DNA of 64,000 nucleotides from Alphaproteobacteria bacterium. Lineage in GTDB: Bacteria > Pseudomonadota > Alphaproteobacteria > Micavibrionales > Micavibrionaceae. The stretch is taken from positions 1 to 64,000 of the forward strand of contig JAGRKE010000006.1 in NCBI GenBank assembly GCA_020442385.1, written 5' to 3'. How positions within the stretch are numbered: the stretch's first letter is position 1; every line of letters begins with the position of its first letter. The notes beneath the pieces were generated by a model. The model was not told the origin of the DNA and made no database searches. It saw only the letters and a list, made by a program, of their open reading frames with translations. Of the stretch, positions 8,507-18,131 are shown piece by piece. A program made the translations under genes and the position numbers.

Positions 8507-9385
8507 CTAGCTCCGCTCACCCAGACGCTTGATTTCCCAGCACAGAGTTACGCCGGTTTTTTCCTGAACAATACGAATAATTTCATCACCCAAATCTTCG
8601 AGATCGGCTGCCGTAGCGTTCCCAGTATTAATCATGAAGTTACAGTGTTTTTCTGACATACGCGCTCCGCCAATTTGCAAATCACGACAGCCCGAACGAT
8701 CAATCAGCTCCCATGCTTTCATGCCATCGGGATTGGCGAACGTTGAACCGCCCGTTTGTTCAGATATAGGCTGGGTTTCATTGCGTTTTGCTTTAATGTC
8801 TTTCAGGCGCGCGCGTACAATTTCGGTGTCCTCGGCCACACCTTCAAAGACACCTTGGGTAAAAATCTGGTCTTCCGGCACGTCGGTGTGGCGATAACTC
8901 ATCCCCATCTGCTCGGGCTTGAGCTGCCTGACATGCGCGGTGCGGTCAATCGTGGTTGCAGATTTCAACCGATCTTTCACTTCCATGCCGTAAGCGCCCG
9001 CATTCATACGCAACGCGCCCCCAACCGTGCCCGGAATTCCGGAAAGAAATTCTAGCCCACCAATGCCGTTCTTCGCCGCCATTGAGGCCACCGTGCCGTT
9101 AAGCGCGCCAGCCCCGGCGGTGATGACATTGCCCTCAACCTTTACATCGGCAAAGCCCTTGCCCAAACGAATAACGCAGCCACGAATACCGCCATCGCGC
9201 ACAATGGTATTGGCCATACCACCCAACACCATCACATCGCCGTCATAGTTTTTTAGAAAATTTTCAAGATCAGAAAAATCAGCAGGTTCAAAAAGTAAAT
9301 CAGCATGCCCGCCACAACGAAACCAACTCTCCTGCCCCAGCGGGTAATTCGGGGTCAGCGTGCCTCTGACATTGGGCAAACTCAT
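8507..9385 (-). CDS. murB: UDP-N-acetylenolpyruvoylglucosamine reductase MurB
   Basis: FAD-dependent enzyme that reduces the enolpyruvyl ether to give UDP-MurNAc in the cytoplasm. It has the FAD-binding LGGMANTIVRDGGIRG-like loop (around residues 55-70), LSGIPGTVGGALRMNAGAYG, the catalytic-serine motif GGSTFANP, and the C-terminal CWEIKRLG glutamate region. The 292-residue length fits the shorter (type II) MurB class. Its ATG overlaps the murC TGA as ATGA. It is the last minus-strand gene before the plus-strand insertion that separates it from ddl. Confidence 0.96.
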   Translation of the reverse strand: MSLPNVRGTLTPNYPLGQESWFRCGGHADLLFEPADFSDLENFLKNYDGDVMVLGGMANTIVRDGGIRGCVIRLGKGFADVKVEGNVITAGAGALNGTVASMAAKNGIGGLEFLSGIPGTVGGALRMNAGAYGMEVKDRLKSATTIDRTAHVRQLKPEQMGMSYRHTDVPEDQIFTQGVFEGVAEDTEIVRARLKDIKAKRNETQPISEQTGGSTFANPDGMKAWELIDRSGCRDLQIGGARMSEKHCNFMINTGNATAADLEDLGDEIIRIVQEKTGVTLCWEIKRLGERS

Positions 9386-10842
9386 GCCGCGCTGCCTTTG
9401 GCCTTTTCCAGGCTGCTTTGAAGCTCTTCGGGCAAATCATACGCCCAATAGGTAATATCGCCTGCGCCCATACAAATGACAAAATCATTCGGGCGCGCAA
9501 GGTCGGCCACCACAGAGGCCAGATCGTCGCGCGAAGCCAAACCGCGTACATCACGGTGACCATGTGATTTAATCGACTCCACCAAATGCGCCTTATCAAT
9601 CCCTTCAATCGGACTCTCGCCTGCTTCATACACATCGGCGATGACAACACTGTCCGCATCGTTAAAGCAGGTCGAAAACTCCTCAAACAAATCATGAAGG
9701 CGGGTATAGCGGTGCGGTTGCATCACCGCGATTACGCGGCCATTTTGTGACGAGGCCGCAGCGCGTGCGGTTTTCAAAACCGTTTCGATTTCCACCGGGT
9801 GATGTGCATAATCATCGATAATTGTAATGCCGTGTGTTTCTCCTGTTTTTGTGAAGCGGCGCTTCACACCGTTAAACGCGCCGAGCCCCTTCTTCATAAC
9901 AGGCGCGGCCACACCCATTTCTTTGGCAATCGCCAGCGCGGCCAGAGAATTTTGCACATTATGCTCGCCCAGCATCGGCAGATGAACATCACGCAAAACC
10001 AGCTCTTCACCTTCGCCCAGCCACGGCGCAAAGGTTACATCAAAGGTCGAACCGCTCGCATCAATGCGCACGTTCGAAGCGCGCACATCCGCCTGCTGAG
10101 AATAGCCATAGGTAATGACGCGCCGATCAGACACGGATGGAATGAGCGCTTGCACCTCTGGATGATCAATACACAGAACAGCATAACCGTAGAACGGCAA
10201 ATTCATCACAAACTGGCGATACGCCGCGCGCACATTTTCAAAGCTGCCGTAATGCTCCATATGTTCGGCGTCCATATTGGTTACAACCGCGACGCTGGCG
10301 GGCAGACGCGTAAACGTGCCGTCACTCTCATCAGCCTCAACCACCATCCACTCGCTCTGACCCAAACGCGTATTGCTTCCGAAAGCATTCACAATCCCGC
10401 CATTGATCACGGTCGGATCAAAATCCGCTGCTTGCAGCATTTCACCAATCATCGAGGTTGTTGTGGTTTTGCCGTGCGTACCGCCAATGGCAATTGCCCA
10501 TTTCAGGCGCATCAGCTCAGCCAGCATTTCAGCGCGGCGCACCACAGGCACTTTGGCCGCGCGAGCCGCCTGCAATTCCGCATTATCACTTTTTACGGCC
10601 GAGGAAATCACAACCGCCGCAGGCAGATCGCCATCCGGGGTTTTGATATTGGCTTTATCATGGCCGATGGCAACGCGAATGCCTTGGCCCTGCAAGCGCT
10701 GGGTATTGCCGCTTTCCTTCAGGTCAGAGCCCTGCACATCATAGCCGAGTGTTTTCAAAATTTCGGCAATACCGCTCATCCCGATTCCGCCGATCCCGAC
10801 GAAATGGAGCGTACCGATATCAAGGGGCATAGCCTGCATCAT
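9382..10842 (-). CDS. murC: UDP-N-acetylmuramate--L-alanine ligase MurC
   Basis: Adds L-alanine to UDP-MurNAc, the first stem-peptide residue. The N-terminal Rossmann motif HFVGIGGIGMSGIAE and the P-loop GGTHGKTTTTS are canonical, as are NMDAEHMEHYGS and IIDDYAHHPVEI (a MurC-specific signature). The 486-residue length is normal. The first of two adjacent ATG codons is preceded by AAGGA at suitable spacing. It follows murG by 12 bases and overlaps murB by 4. Confidence 0.97.
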   Translation of the reverse strand: MMQAMPLDIGTLHFVGIGGIGMSGIAEILKTLGYDVQGSDLKESGNTQRLQGQGIRVAIGHDKANIKTPDGDLPAAVVISSAVKSDNAELQAARAAKVPVVRRAEMLAELMRLKWAIAIGGTHGKTTTTSMIGEMLQAADFDPTVINGGIVNAFGSNTRLGQSEWMVVEADESDGTFTRLPASVAVVTNMDAEHMEHYGSFENVRAAYRQFVMNLPFYGYAVLCIDHPEVQALIPSVSDRRVITYGYSQQADVRASNVRIDASGSTFDVTFAPWLGEGEELVLRDVHLPMLGEHNVQNSLAALAIAKEMGVAAPVMKKGLGAFNGVKRRFTKTGETHGITIIDDYAHHPVEIETVLKTARAAASSQNGRVIAVMQPHRYTRLHDLFEEFSTCFNDADSVVIADVYEAGESPIEGIDKAHLVESIKSHGHRDVRGLASRDDLASVVADLARPNDFVICMGAGDITYWAYDLPEELQSSLEKAKGSAA

Positions 10843-10854
10843 TCAAATCCTTTT

Positions 10855-11964
10855 CTATTCGTTCCAGCCTGAAACAATTGCCGTAACCAGATTACCCAGT
10901 TTACGCGCTGCATCAGGCTTACCGCAAGTTCTAGCCTTTTCCGCTGCGCGAAACAAGACCTGCGGGTTTTGCAGGAAATTCTCAATGCGCGCCAGCAAGG
11001 CGTCCTGCGTAAAGCCACTTTCGGTCATCATCCACGCGCCGCCGACATCGGCCACGGCATCCGCGTTCATTTTCTGCTGCTGATCCTTGTGATGTGGATA
11101 GGGCACAAAGATTGCGGGCCGCCCAGCTGTTGTGACTTCCGCCACGGTAGAAGCACCCGAGCGACCAATCACAAGATGGCAGGCGCGCAAACGATCAGGC
11201 ACATCCTCAAAAAAAGTGGCAAGCTCGGCCTCGATATTATTCTCTTTATAAGCCTTGCGGACCATATCAATATCGGCCTCACGGCATTGCTGAACGATGC
11301 GCAGGCGTTTCTTGTTCGCCGCTGACAGTTTGCCTAGCGTCTGCGGCACAACCTCGCTGAAAACGCTCGCGCCAAGCGATCCGCCCATAATCAGGATATT
11401 CAACGGCCCATCGTCCTTCACATTCGGATAAGGCTCGCTGTAGAGCGCGGCAATTTCCGGACGCACAGGGTTTCCTGTAACAACTGATCTCACTTTATCG
11501 CTCTCATCAAGGCCGCGCACGACAGGCAGAGAAAGCGCAATCCGATTGGCCCTATGTGCCAACATCGCATTGGCCTTGCCGATAATCGCATTTTGCTCAT
11601 GCAAAACAGTTGGAATTTTTTGTTTTTGCGCGGCAAACACTCCCGGAAAGGACGGATAGCCACCAAAGCCGACAACAACATCGGGTTTAAGTTTTCTGAG
11701 CAGCTTGTGCGCCTGCGCAATACCGATCGCAAGCGATCCCACGCCTTTAATTTTACCAACCAAGCCGGAGCCCAGCGTGCCCGCCTGAATAACGTGCATG
11801 GGCATCCCCTCAAACATAGAGGCATATTTCATGCCGCGCTTGTCAGTTATCACCTCAACGCGAAAGCCGCGAGAGAGCAGATCATGCCCCAAAGCCTGCG
11901 CCGGGGTCATGTGGCCGCCCGTACCGCCAGAACTTAAAACAATCAATTTTTTCTCCTGTGCCAT
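10855..11964 (-). CDS. murG: Lipid II synthase MurG (UDP-GlcNAc transferase)
   Basis: GT28-family glycosyltransferase that adds GlcNAc to lipid I at the cytoplasmic face of the inner membrane. The first G-loop SSGGTGGHMTPAQAL, the VGFGGYPSFPGVFA stretch, the MGGSLGASVF G-loop and the donor-site GRSGASTVAEV motif are all present. The 369-residue length is typical. It begins one base after the ftsW stop and lies before murC, the standard dcw order. Confidence 0.97.
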   Translation of the reverse strand: MAQEKKLIVLSSGGTGGHMTPAQALGHDLLSRGFRVEVITDKRGMKYASMFEGMPMHVIQAGTLGSGLVGKIKGVGSLAIGIAQAHKLLRKLKPDVVVGFGGYPSFPGVFAAQKQKIPTVLHEQNAIIGKANAMLAHRANRIALSLPVVRGLDESDKVRSVVTGNPVRPEIAALYSEPYPNVKDDGPLNILIMGGSLGASVFSEVVPQTLGKLSAANKKRLRIVQQCREADIDMVRKAYKENNIEAELATFFEDVPDRLRACHLVIGRSGASTVAEVTTAGRPAIFVPYPHHKDQQQKMNADAVADVGGAWMMTESGFTQDALLARIENFLQNPQVLFRAAEKARTCGKPDAARKLGNLVTAIVSGWNE

Positions 11965-11965
11965 C

Positions 11966-13138
11966 TCACATTTTTCCTATTCTGCGCCCGGCCTTCAAAG
12001 AATGAGATAGTCCGCCCTTGGATACGCCGGAGCGTTTTTGCTTGCGCGTCAAGGCCAGAACCGCGCCCATCGCAAACCCCATCGACAAAACCGAAGAACC
12101 GCCATAGCTGATGAAAGGCAGCGTCATCCCCTTTGCAGGCAAAAGATTGAGGGCCGAGCCCATATGCACCAGCGCTTGCAACCCGAACATGGTCAACAAA
12201 CCACCCGCACCCAGCACCGTAAACATATCATCAGATTCCATCAAACGGTTATAGCCGCGCAATAAAATAAAACCAAACACGAGAACAATCACCAGAATGA
12301 ACACCAGCCCCAGCTCCTCTCCAGCGACGGAAAAAATGAAGTCCGCATGGGCATCCGGCAGGTGAAGCTTCACACTGCCCTGCCCGGGCCCTGCACCCAA
12401 AAAACCACCATTTTGGAAGGCTTCGAGGGATTTCTCGACTTGGAAGTTATCGCCGCTCTCGGGGTCAAGAAAACGGTTAATCCGGCTGTGAACGTGGTGA
12501 AAACTAAAATAAGCGGTAATCAGACCAACGATACCTAAACCGCCGAAGGCCAGCAACAGACGAAACGGAAAACCGGCTAAGAAAATCTGCGCGGCCCAAC
12601 AACAGGTGACGATAAAGGTCATCCCCAAATCAGGCTGGAGCAAAAGCAAGGTAACCACAAACAAATACAGCCCGGCGGCATAGTAATTGCCCTGAAAATT
12701 TTCTCTGGTTTTTTGCAGTGACATCAGCCACGCCGCGACAATCACGAAACACGGCTTGGCAAATTCACTGGGCTGCAAGGAAAAGCCGAAGATATGAATC
12801 CAGCGCTGCGCACCCTTAATTTCCATTCCCGTTGCCAGCACGATAATCATCGCCAGCAACGCGCCGATCAGCCCCAGACTGGCCAGCCGCCAGACCTGCC
12901 GCTTTTCCAGCATCGAGGTGAAAAACATGATCCCCAGCGCGGGAACCAGCATGATCAAATGACGAATTAAAAAGTGATATTCCCCAAGTCCTAAATGACG
13001 CGCCACAGGCGGACTTGCGGTTGTAATTAAAACAATTCCAAACACCACCAGCACCATAAAGGCGCTGATCAGGCCGCGATCAACGGTCCACCACCAGCGG
13101 CCAAGAAAAGATTTATCTGTACGCGAAAAAAGTTTCAT
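11966..13138 (-). CDS. ftsW: Septal peptidoglycan polymerase FtsW (SEDS family)
   Basis: Polytopic SEDS glycosyltransferase that polymerises septal glycan together with its class B PBP, FtsI. About ten hydrophobic segments run through 390 residues. Family signatures visible include GAQRWIHIFGFSLQPSEFAKP, LLQPDLGMT, and the C-terminal KGMTLPFISYGGSS. The ATG overlaps the murD TGA as ATGA, and the stop lies one base from the murG start. The partner ftsI is in the same operon. Confidence 0.97.
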   Translation of the reverse strand: MKLFSRTDKSFLGRWWWTVDRGLISAFMVLVVFGIVLITTASPPVARHLGLGEYHFLIRHLIMLVPALGIMFFTSMLEKRQVWRLASLGLIGALLAMIIVLATGMEIKGAQRWIHIFGFSLQPSEFAKPCFVIVAAWLMSLQKTRENFQGNYYAAGLYLFVVTLLLLQPDLGMTFIVTCCWAAQIFLAGFPFRLLLAFGGLGIVGLITAYFSFHHVHSRINRFLDPESGDNFQVEKSLEAFQNGGFLGAGPGQGSVKLHLPDAHADFIFSVAGEELGLVFILVIVLVFGFILLRGYNRLMESDDMFTVLGAGGLLTMFGLQALVHMGSALNLLPAKGMTLPFISYGGSSVLSMGFAMGAVLALTRKQKRSGVSKGGLSHSLKAGRRIGKM

Positions 13139-14364
13139 AAGCTTTCAACCAGTGTAGCGAATACATCCCCGCGATGTTCGAATGATTTGAATTGATCAAA
13201 GGATTTGTAAATCGGCGAAAGCAATACAACGCCGAATTTGTTCTCCTGTGCGTCAGAATGCGCTTTCTCCAGTGCTATTTTCATGGTTCCGCAAATTGTG
13301 TTTTCTATTTGATTGTTATCCAACCAGCGGGATAATTTTTCCGATGTCTCTCCAATCAAGTATGCATGGCGAATTTCATGCAGATGTTCTTCTAGAGGCT
13401 TAAGATCGTCGTTATGAATTTGCCCTCCGGCGATCCAAAAAATATCGTCATAAGACGCCAGAGCTTTAGAGGCCGATTCTACATTCGTCGCCTTGCTATC
13501 ATTCACATAGAGAACGCCGCCGATCTCACGCACCAGATACTGGCGATGCGCCAGACCGGGAAAGGTCTTTATTGCTTCAAGCACTTGGTCCGCAGCCAAA
13601 CCCAGAGCCTCACAAACCAGAAGTGCCGCCGTCGCATTTTGCAGATTATGATCGCCCTTCATATTGGTGCATACGCACACACGGTCATCAATATCCGGCA
13701 TGTTAATTTGAATCTGATCTACCTCTCTAAAAATCCTGTTCTTTGCAGCAATGTAATTTTCCATCGAGCCATGACGATCCAGATGATCAGGCGTAATATT
13801 CAAAAGAACTGCAATATCAGGGGTAAAGCTGGGGCATAGATCAAGTTGATAAGAGGAAAGTTCAAGTACGGCAACCTTCACATTCTCAACATCCAAATCA
13901 AAAACAGCCCGCCCGATATTTCCGCCCATAACCGCAGAAATACCGCAGCTTTTCAATACATGTTCCAACAGAGCCGTGGTCGTCGATTTGCCGTTTGTGC
14001 CTGTAATCCCCACGAACTTTAAATCTTTCGAGGCGTAACGGGAGAACAGCTCCACATCACATATGATTTCAATATCTGCAGCTCGCGCAGCTTTAACAAC
14101 CGGATGCGGCGCAGGGAAATGCAGCGGCACACCAGGCGCTAAAATTAGCGTCGCGCAGTTTTGCAGCACTGCCTGATCTAATTCAGTGCACGTCGCGCCC
14201 AGTGCTTCGGCTTCATTTCGAGCTTCCTCCCGATCATCCCAAGCCAGCACCTCAATCCCAAAAGCACGCAACGCTTTAATAGTGGAGAGACCTGAGCGCG
14301 CCAATCCAAAAACCGCCACCGGCTTTTGTCCGCATTGCTCAGCAAACTTTGATAAATCAATCAT
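13135..14364 (-). CDS. murD: UDP-N-acetylmuramoylalanine--D-glutamate ligase MurD
   Basis: Adds D-glutamate to UDP-MurNAc-L-Ala. The P-loop [33 protein letters not shown], and the [16 protein letters not shown] motif identify MurD. The start is set at the ATG 14364, which overlaps the mraY TGA as ATGA and gives [25 protein letters not shown], the expected N-terminus; a longer in-frame reading into mraY is not supported. The resulting protein is about 409 residues, slightly short but complete. Confidence 0.96.
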   Translation of the reverse strand: MIDLSKFAEQCGQKPVAVFGLARSGLSTIKALRAFGIEVLAWDDREEARNEAEALGATCTELDQAVLQNCATLILAPGVPLHFPAPHPVVKAARAADIEIICDVELFSRYASKDLKFVGITGTNGKSTTTALLEHVLKSCGISAVMGGNIGRAVFDLDVENVKVAVLELSSYQLDLCPSFTPDIAVLLNITPDHLDRHGSMENYIAAKNRIFREVDQIQINMPDIDDRVCVCTNMKGDHNLQNATAALLVCEALGLAADQVLEAIKTFPGLAHRQYLVREIGGVLYVNDSKATNVESASKALASYDDIFWIAGGQIHNDDLKPLEEHLHEIRHAYLIGETSEKLSRWLDNNQIENTICGTMKIALEKAHSDAQENKFGVVLLSPIYKSFDQFKSFEHRGDVFATLVESL

Positions 14365-15446
14365 CTCAGCTTCAAGGTAGAAAGTCCGACCAGCGCCAGA
14401 ATAACCGCAATAATCCAGAAGCGAATAACAATGGTCGGCTCGCTCCATCCTTTCTTCTCAAAATGATGATGAATGGGTGCCATCGCAAAGACGCGCTTGC
14501 CCGTGAGCTTGAAAGAGACGACCTGCACAATCACCGATACGGTTTCTAAAACGAACAGACCGCCAATAATCACCAGCACCAGCTCATGCTTGACCATCAC
14601 AGCCATCGCACCCAGAACCCCGCCCATGGCGAGCGAGCCTGTATCGCCCATAAAGATCATCGCGGGCGGCGCATTGTACCACAAGAATCCCATCGCCCCG
14701 CCAATCAGCGCGCCGCATAAAACCGCAAGCTCTCCACTACCCGGCACGTAAGGAATATTCAGATATTCGGCAAAATCCGCATGACCGACCAGATAGCTGA
14801 TAAAGCCGAAACAGGCGGCTGCAATTGCAACAGGAACAATCGCCAGACCGTCAAGGCCGTCGGTCAAATTCACTGCATTGGAAGAGCCCACCATGACCAG
14901 CATCGCCCAAGGAATAAAGAACAAGCCGACATATACATACAGCTCTTTAAAAACAGGAATTGCGATATGCGCGTTCACATGCCCTGGCAAAGCCCCCATG
15001 ATACCAACGGCGGCGACACCACCAATGCTAAACTGCGCCAACAATTTCAACTTGCCCGGCAAGCCCTTGGTATTGCGCTTGGTCAGCTTTAGGTAATCAT
15101 CGGCAAAACCAATCAGGCCGTAGCCAACCATCACCAAGAGCGCATACCAAATAAAGCTGTTGGATAAATCCGCCCAAAGCAGGGTCGAGATTGTCACAGA
15201 AATTAAAATCATCAACCCGCCCATGGTCGGCGTTCCGGCCTTGGCAAAATGCGTCTCTGGTCCGTCTTCGCGAATTGGCTGCCCCTGTCTTTGCTTGGCC
15301 TTGAGCCAACGGATCATCGGCGGCGCAATCAGAAAACTGATCAGCAGCGTCGTCATAATCGCTCCGCCTGTACGGAAGGTCAGATAACGGAACAGGTTGA
15401 AGAAAATGGAATCAGCGGCCAGCGGCGCAAGTAAATTATAAAGCAT
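14361..15446 (-). CDS. mraY: Phospho-N-acetylmuramoyl-pentapeptide transferase MraY
   Basis: Integral membrane enzyme that transfers phospho-MurNAc-pentapeptide to undecaprenyl phosphate, making lipid I. It has about ten transmembrane segments in 361 residues. Signatures include [39 protein letters not shown] and the [15 protein letters not shown] motif near the C-terminus. It follows the murF-position gene by 7 bases and overlaps murD by 4. Confidence 0.97.
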   Translation of the reverse strand: MLYNLLAPLAADSIFFNLFRYLTFRTGGAIMTTLLISFLIAPPMIRWLKAKQRQGQPIREDGPETHFAKAGTPTMGGLMILISVTISTLLWADLSNSFIWYALLVMVGYGLIGFADDYLKLTKRNTKGLPGKLKLLAQFSIGGVAAVGIMGALPGHVNAHIAIPVFKELYVYVGLFFIPWAMLVMVGSSNAVNLTDGLDGLAIVPVAIAAACFGFISYLVGHADFAEYLNIPYVPGSGELAVLCGALIGGAMGFLWYNAPPAMIFMGDTGSLAMGGVLGAMAVMVKHELVLVIIGGLFVLETVSVIVQVVSFKLTGKRVFAMAPIHHHFEKKGWSEPTIVIRFWIIAVILALVGLSTLKLR

Positions 15447-15453
15447 ATCTTTT

Positions 15454-16698
15454 TTAAGTCTTTCCTGTTTCCGGCACGCATCTCAGAACCTCAGAGAGCA
15501 CCGCCTTTGATTTGGTCCACACATCTTTGAACACCAGAAAATCGCCCGGCGCGATCACATCCGGCGTGATGGTTTCGATCTTGGCTGCGCCCTGAGATTT
15601 GCGGATTGCCTCGCGGGCATTCGATACAGCGCTCAGCCGTTTGCTGGTATATACGAAATCGAGATTAGCCATTTTGCGCGGGATTGCCAAACTCTTCTTG
15701 GGGAAGGTCAGCGAGTCATGCGCAGCTTTCGCAACATTATCCAGAATGGCCGTCTGACGGCCAGACCCCAGATCGATCATATTGGTAATGCGAAACACCG
15801 CCTGCGCCCCGCCGAGCGCAGGATCGGCCAGCGTTATGCCATTGCCCGTTTGATTGATAAAGCCTTGATCCTTGCCCATCGTCTTTAAGACAGAAGACAC
15901 ACATTTGCCAGTAAGGCGCAAAGCAAGCAGCGCCGCAACGAACGCCTCATCAATATCGCTGCCCGATGGCAGAACGGCGCTATGTTCTTGGTCCAGAATT
16001 TTCACCGTTATGCGGCAGCCATTCCCCGCATCCACGCACTCAAGCACTTGCGCATCCGCAGGCGCATCAACGGAAAATGTATAAACTTCTTGAAGACCGG
16101 CGGCTTTGGCACGACTGATAATTGAAAGATGTTCTTCATCATCCGCATTCACCAGCACCGTTCCGTGCGCAGGCATTTGCTCGAACAATGTGTCGCGGTG
16201 CGCGGCGGCGCATTTTGTAATCACAGCGATATCAGGCTGCACCGCGGGCGAGAGAACAAACACGCCATAATCGACATCCATCGGCAGCCCCGCCAGAGCG
16301 AGTGAAAGATGCTTACCCGCCTTATGCACACTGCCCGCTTTTGAAAGAACGTGCGCGAACGCTTTACGCTCCTCTTTGCCCTGCACCGCGAAAATACTTG
16401 CATGGCTTTTAAAGCGCGCTGCGCGGGCCATGGCCTGCAAAGCCTCATAGACACTAGGCACACTTAAATACGGCAATTTCAGTTCGGCTTGCATGCAGTG
16501 GGACAGCACAACAGCGGCCGCGCCCTTTTCAAATACCTTATTGAGGTCATCTTCTCTGGAGGCAAAAAACAAATCGCCGGGGCGGACATCATCGATATTC
16601 AAGCACACTCCGCTGGCGCACCATTCATGGCTGTTGCGCCCGCCTGTTACAATCGCCGCCTCCAGTGAATTCCAGATCATCGACTGGTTTAAGATCAT
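15454..16698 (-). CDS. Degenerate MurF-like protein in the murF position (probable pseudoenzyme)
   Basis: An uninterrupted 414-residue frame sits exactly where murF normally lies, between murE and mraY. It keeps an N-terminal MurF-domain echo ([13 protein letters not shown], about 38-50) and a C-terminal echo ([18 protein letters not shown], about 383-400). The catalytic core is gone: the P-loop GSVGKT region reads [10 protein letters not shown] (105-114), the NNxxGVP region is deleted, and the DESYNANP region reads ADPALGGAQ (291-299). It therefore should not bind ATP as a Mur ligase does. Retention of a full-length frame with normal codon flow suggests selection for a structural or regulatory role, perhaps as a divisome scaffold. 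The alternative is recent decay without a stop. MurF activity may reside in the plus-strand gene at 6872. Confidence 0.75.
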   Translation of the reverse strand: MILNQSMIWNSLEAAIVTGGRNSHEWCASGVCLNIDDVRPGDLFFASREDDLNKVFEKGAAAVVLSHCMQAELKLPYLSVPSVYEALQAMARAARFKSHASIFAVQGKEERKAFAHVLSKAGSVHKAGKHLSLALAGLPMDVDYGVFVLSPAVQPDIAVITKCAAAHRDTLFEQMPAHGTVLVNADDEEHLSIISRAKAAGLQEVYTFSVDAPADAQVLECVDAGNGCRITVKILDQEHSAVLPSGSDIDEAFVAALLALRLTGKCVSSVLKTMGKDQGFINQTGNGITLADPALGGAQAVFRITNMIDLGSGRQTAILDNVAKAAHDSLTFPKKSLAIPRKMANLDFVYTSKRLSAVSNAREAIRKSQGAAKIETITPDVIAPGDFLVFKDVWTKSKAVLSEVLRCVPETGKT

Positions 16699-16700
16699 TC

Positions 16701-18131
16701 TTAGCCTAGCTCCTCTATCGCTTTTTTTGCTTCTTCCCGATCATCAAAAGGCTCCGTGTGGTCGGCAAAAATTTGCCCTTGCTCATGCCCCTTACCGGCA
16801 ATCAGCAACACATCGCCCTCTTGCAGTTCCGCCACAGCGCGCTCAATCGCTTCGGCGCGCCCTGCAATTTCCTGCGCGCCCTGCGCGCCATTTAGAATAT
16901 CCTGACGGATCAGCTCAGCCTTTTCCGTGCGCGGATTATCATCGGTGACAATCACATGATCGGCCAGATCGGTGGCAATGCGGCCCATCACCGGGCGCTT
17001 GCCGGAATCCCGGTTGCCGCCGCAGCCAAAGACACACACCAAACGCCTCTTTGTGTGCGGGCGCAAAGATTTCAAAACCGTCTCCAGCGCATCAGGCGTG
17101 TGGGCGTAATCGACATAAATCGCCGCGCCTTTGGGATGCCCTTCGATAAGCTCCAGCCTGCCCGGTGCACCCTGCAAATTCGAAAGCGCGGCAATATATT
17201 CGTCTTTGTGCTGAGGGTCTTCCGCCAGAACGAGCCCCAGAGAACACATCACATTCATCGCCTGAAACCCTCCGGCAAGCTTCAAAGAAATCTCGTGAAC
17301 ATCCCCGAAAACCTCAGCCTTTACAATCTGGCCCGAAGGCTTTGGCGTGACCTCAAGAACTTTGATCTGCTCACCTTTGAAGCCGTACGAAATAAAATCC
17401 AGCCCGCGCGCGGTGACAATTTCAGAAAGAGCGGCAAACTCTTCAATATCCGCATTCAAAACCGCCGTGCCGCCATCCAGCAAAAGCTCGGAAAACAGGC
17501 GCGATTTTGCTTTAAAATAGGACTCCATATCCGGGTGATAATCCAGATGATCGCGCGATAAATTCGTAAAGCCCGCCGCACGGATTTTCACACCATCAAG
17601 ACGGTATTGATCAAGCCCGTGAGAAGATGCCTCCATCACCATATGAGTAACCCCCACCGCCGCCATATCCGCCAGCGTGCCATGAAGAGATACAGGATCA
17701 GGCGTAGTCATAGAACCTTCACGCTTGGCCGTTTCCAGACTCACACCTAACGTGCCGACGCTCGCTGATTTCAAACCACGCGCCTGCCAGAGCTGATTGA
17801 CAAAATGCGCGCAAGAGGTTTTGCCGTTCGTCCCCGTCACCGCGACAATGCATTCTGGCTGCGGACCGAAATACTCTGCCGCCAGCTTGGCAAAATCGCG
17901 GCGCGGATTGTCCGATTCAATCAACAGCACATCAGAGCCGCTGAATAAATCCGGCAACACGGTGCCATACGGCGCGAGAATAGCGGACGCACCATTATGC
18001 ACAGCCGCCTCAATATAATCGCGGCCATCGACTTTCGATCCGGGAAACGCTCCGAACAGATAGCCGCGCTGCACCTGCCGGCTGTCGGCGGTTATACCTT
18101 TAAGCGTCTTAATGTCGAGTTTACCCTTCAT
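16701..18131 (-). CDS. murE: UDP-MurNAc-L-Ala-D-Glu--meso-diaminopimelate ligase MurE
   Basis: Adds the third stem residue. The P-loop AVTGTNGKTSCAHFV, NLSRDHLDYHPDMESYFKAK and VDYAHTPDALE are canonical MurE. The specificity motif reads DDNPRTE (DNPR class), which is known to select meso-diaminopimelate, so the organism should have DAP-type peptidoglycan. The 476-residue length is normal. The start overlaps the ftsI 3' end by 11 bases. It is followed 2 bases later by the degenerate murF-position gene. Confidence 0.97.
   Translation of the reverse strand: MKGKLDIKTLKGITADSRQVQRGYLFGAFPGSKVDGRDYIEAAVHNGASAILAPYGTVLPDLFSGSDVLLIESDNPRRDFAKLAAEYFGPQPECIVAVTGTNGKTSCAHFVNQLWQARGLKSASVGTLGVSLETAKREGSMTTPDPVSLHGTLADMAAVGVTHMVMEASSHGLDQYRLDGVKIRAAGFTNLSRDHLDYHPDMESYFKAKSRLFSELLLDGGTAVLNADIEEFAALSEIVTARGLDFISYGFKGEQIKVLEVTPKPSGQIVKAEVFGDVHEISLKLAGGFQAMNVMCSLGLVLAEDPQHKDEYIAALSNLQGAPGRLELIEGHPKGAAIYVDYAHTPDALETVLKSLRPHTKRRLVCVFGCGGNRDSGKRPVMGRIATDLADHVIVTDDNPRTEKAELIRQDILNGAQGAQEIAGRAEAIERAVAELQEGDVLLIAGKGHEQGQIFADHTEPFDDREEAKKAIEELG

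Noticed and set aside
9799-10872. 357-aa plus-strand ORF across murC
   Set aside because: It is a shadow of murC; the minus strand carries all the MurC motifs and the plus-strand translation is His/Arg-rich and family-less.
13135-14448. Longer murD reading (437 aa) starting inside mraY
   Set aside because: The extra 28 residues are encoded by the mraY 3' end and do not resemble MurD; the ATGA junction at 14364 is the natural start.
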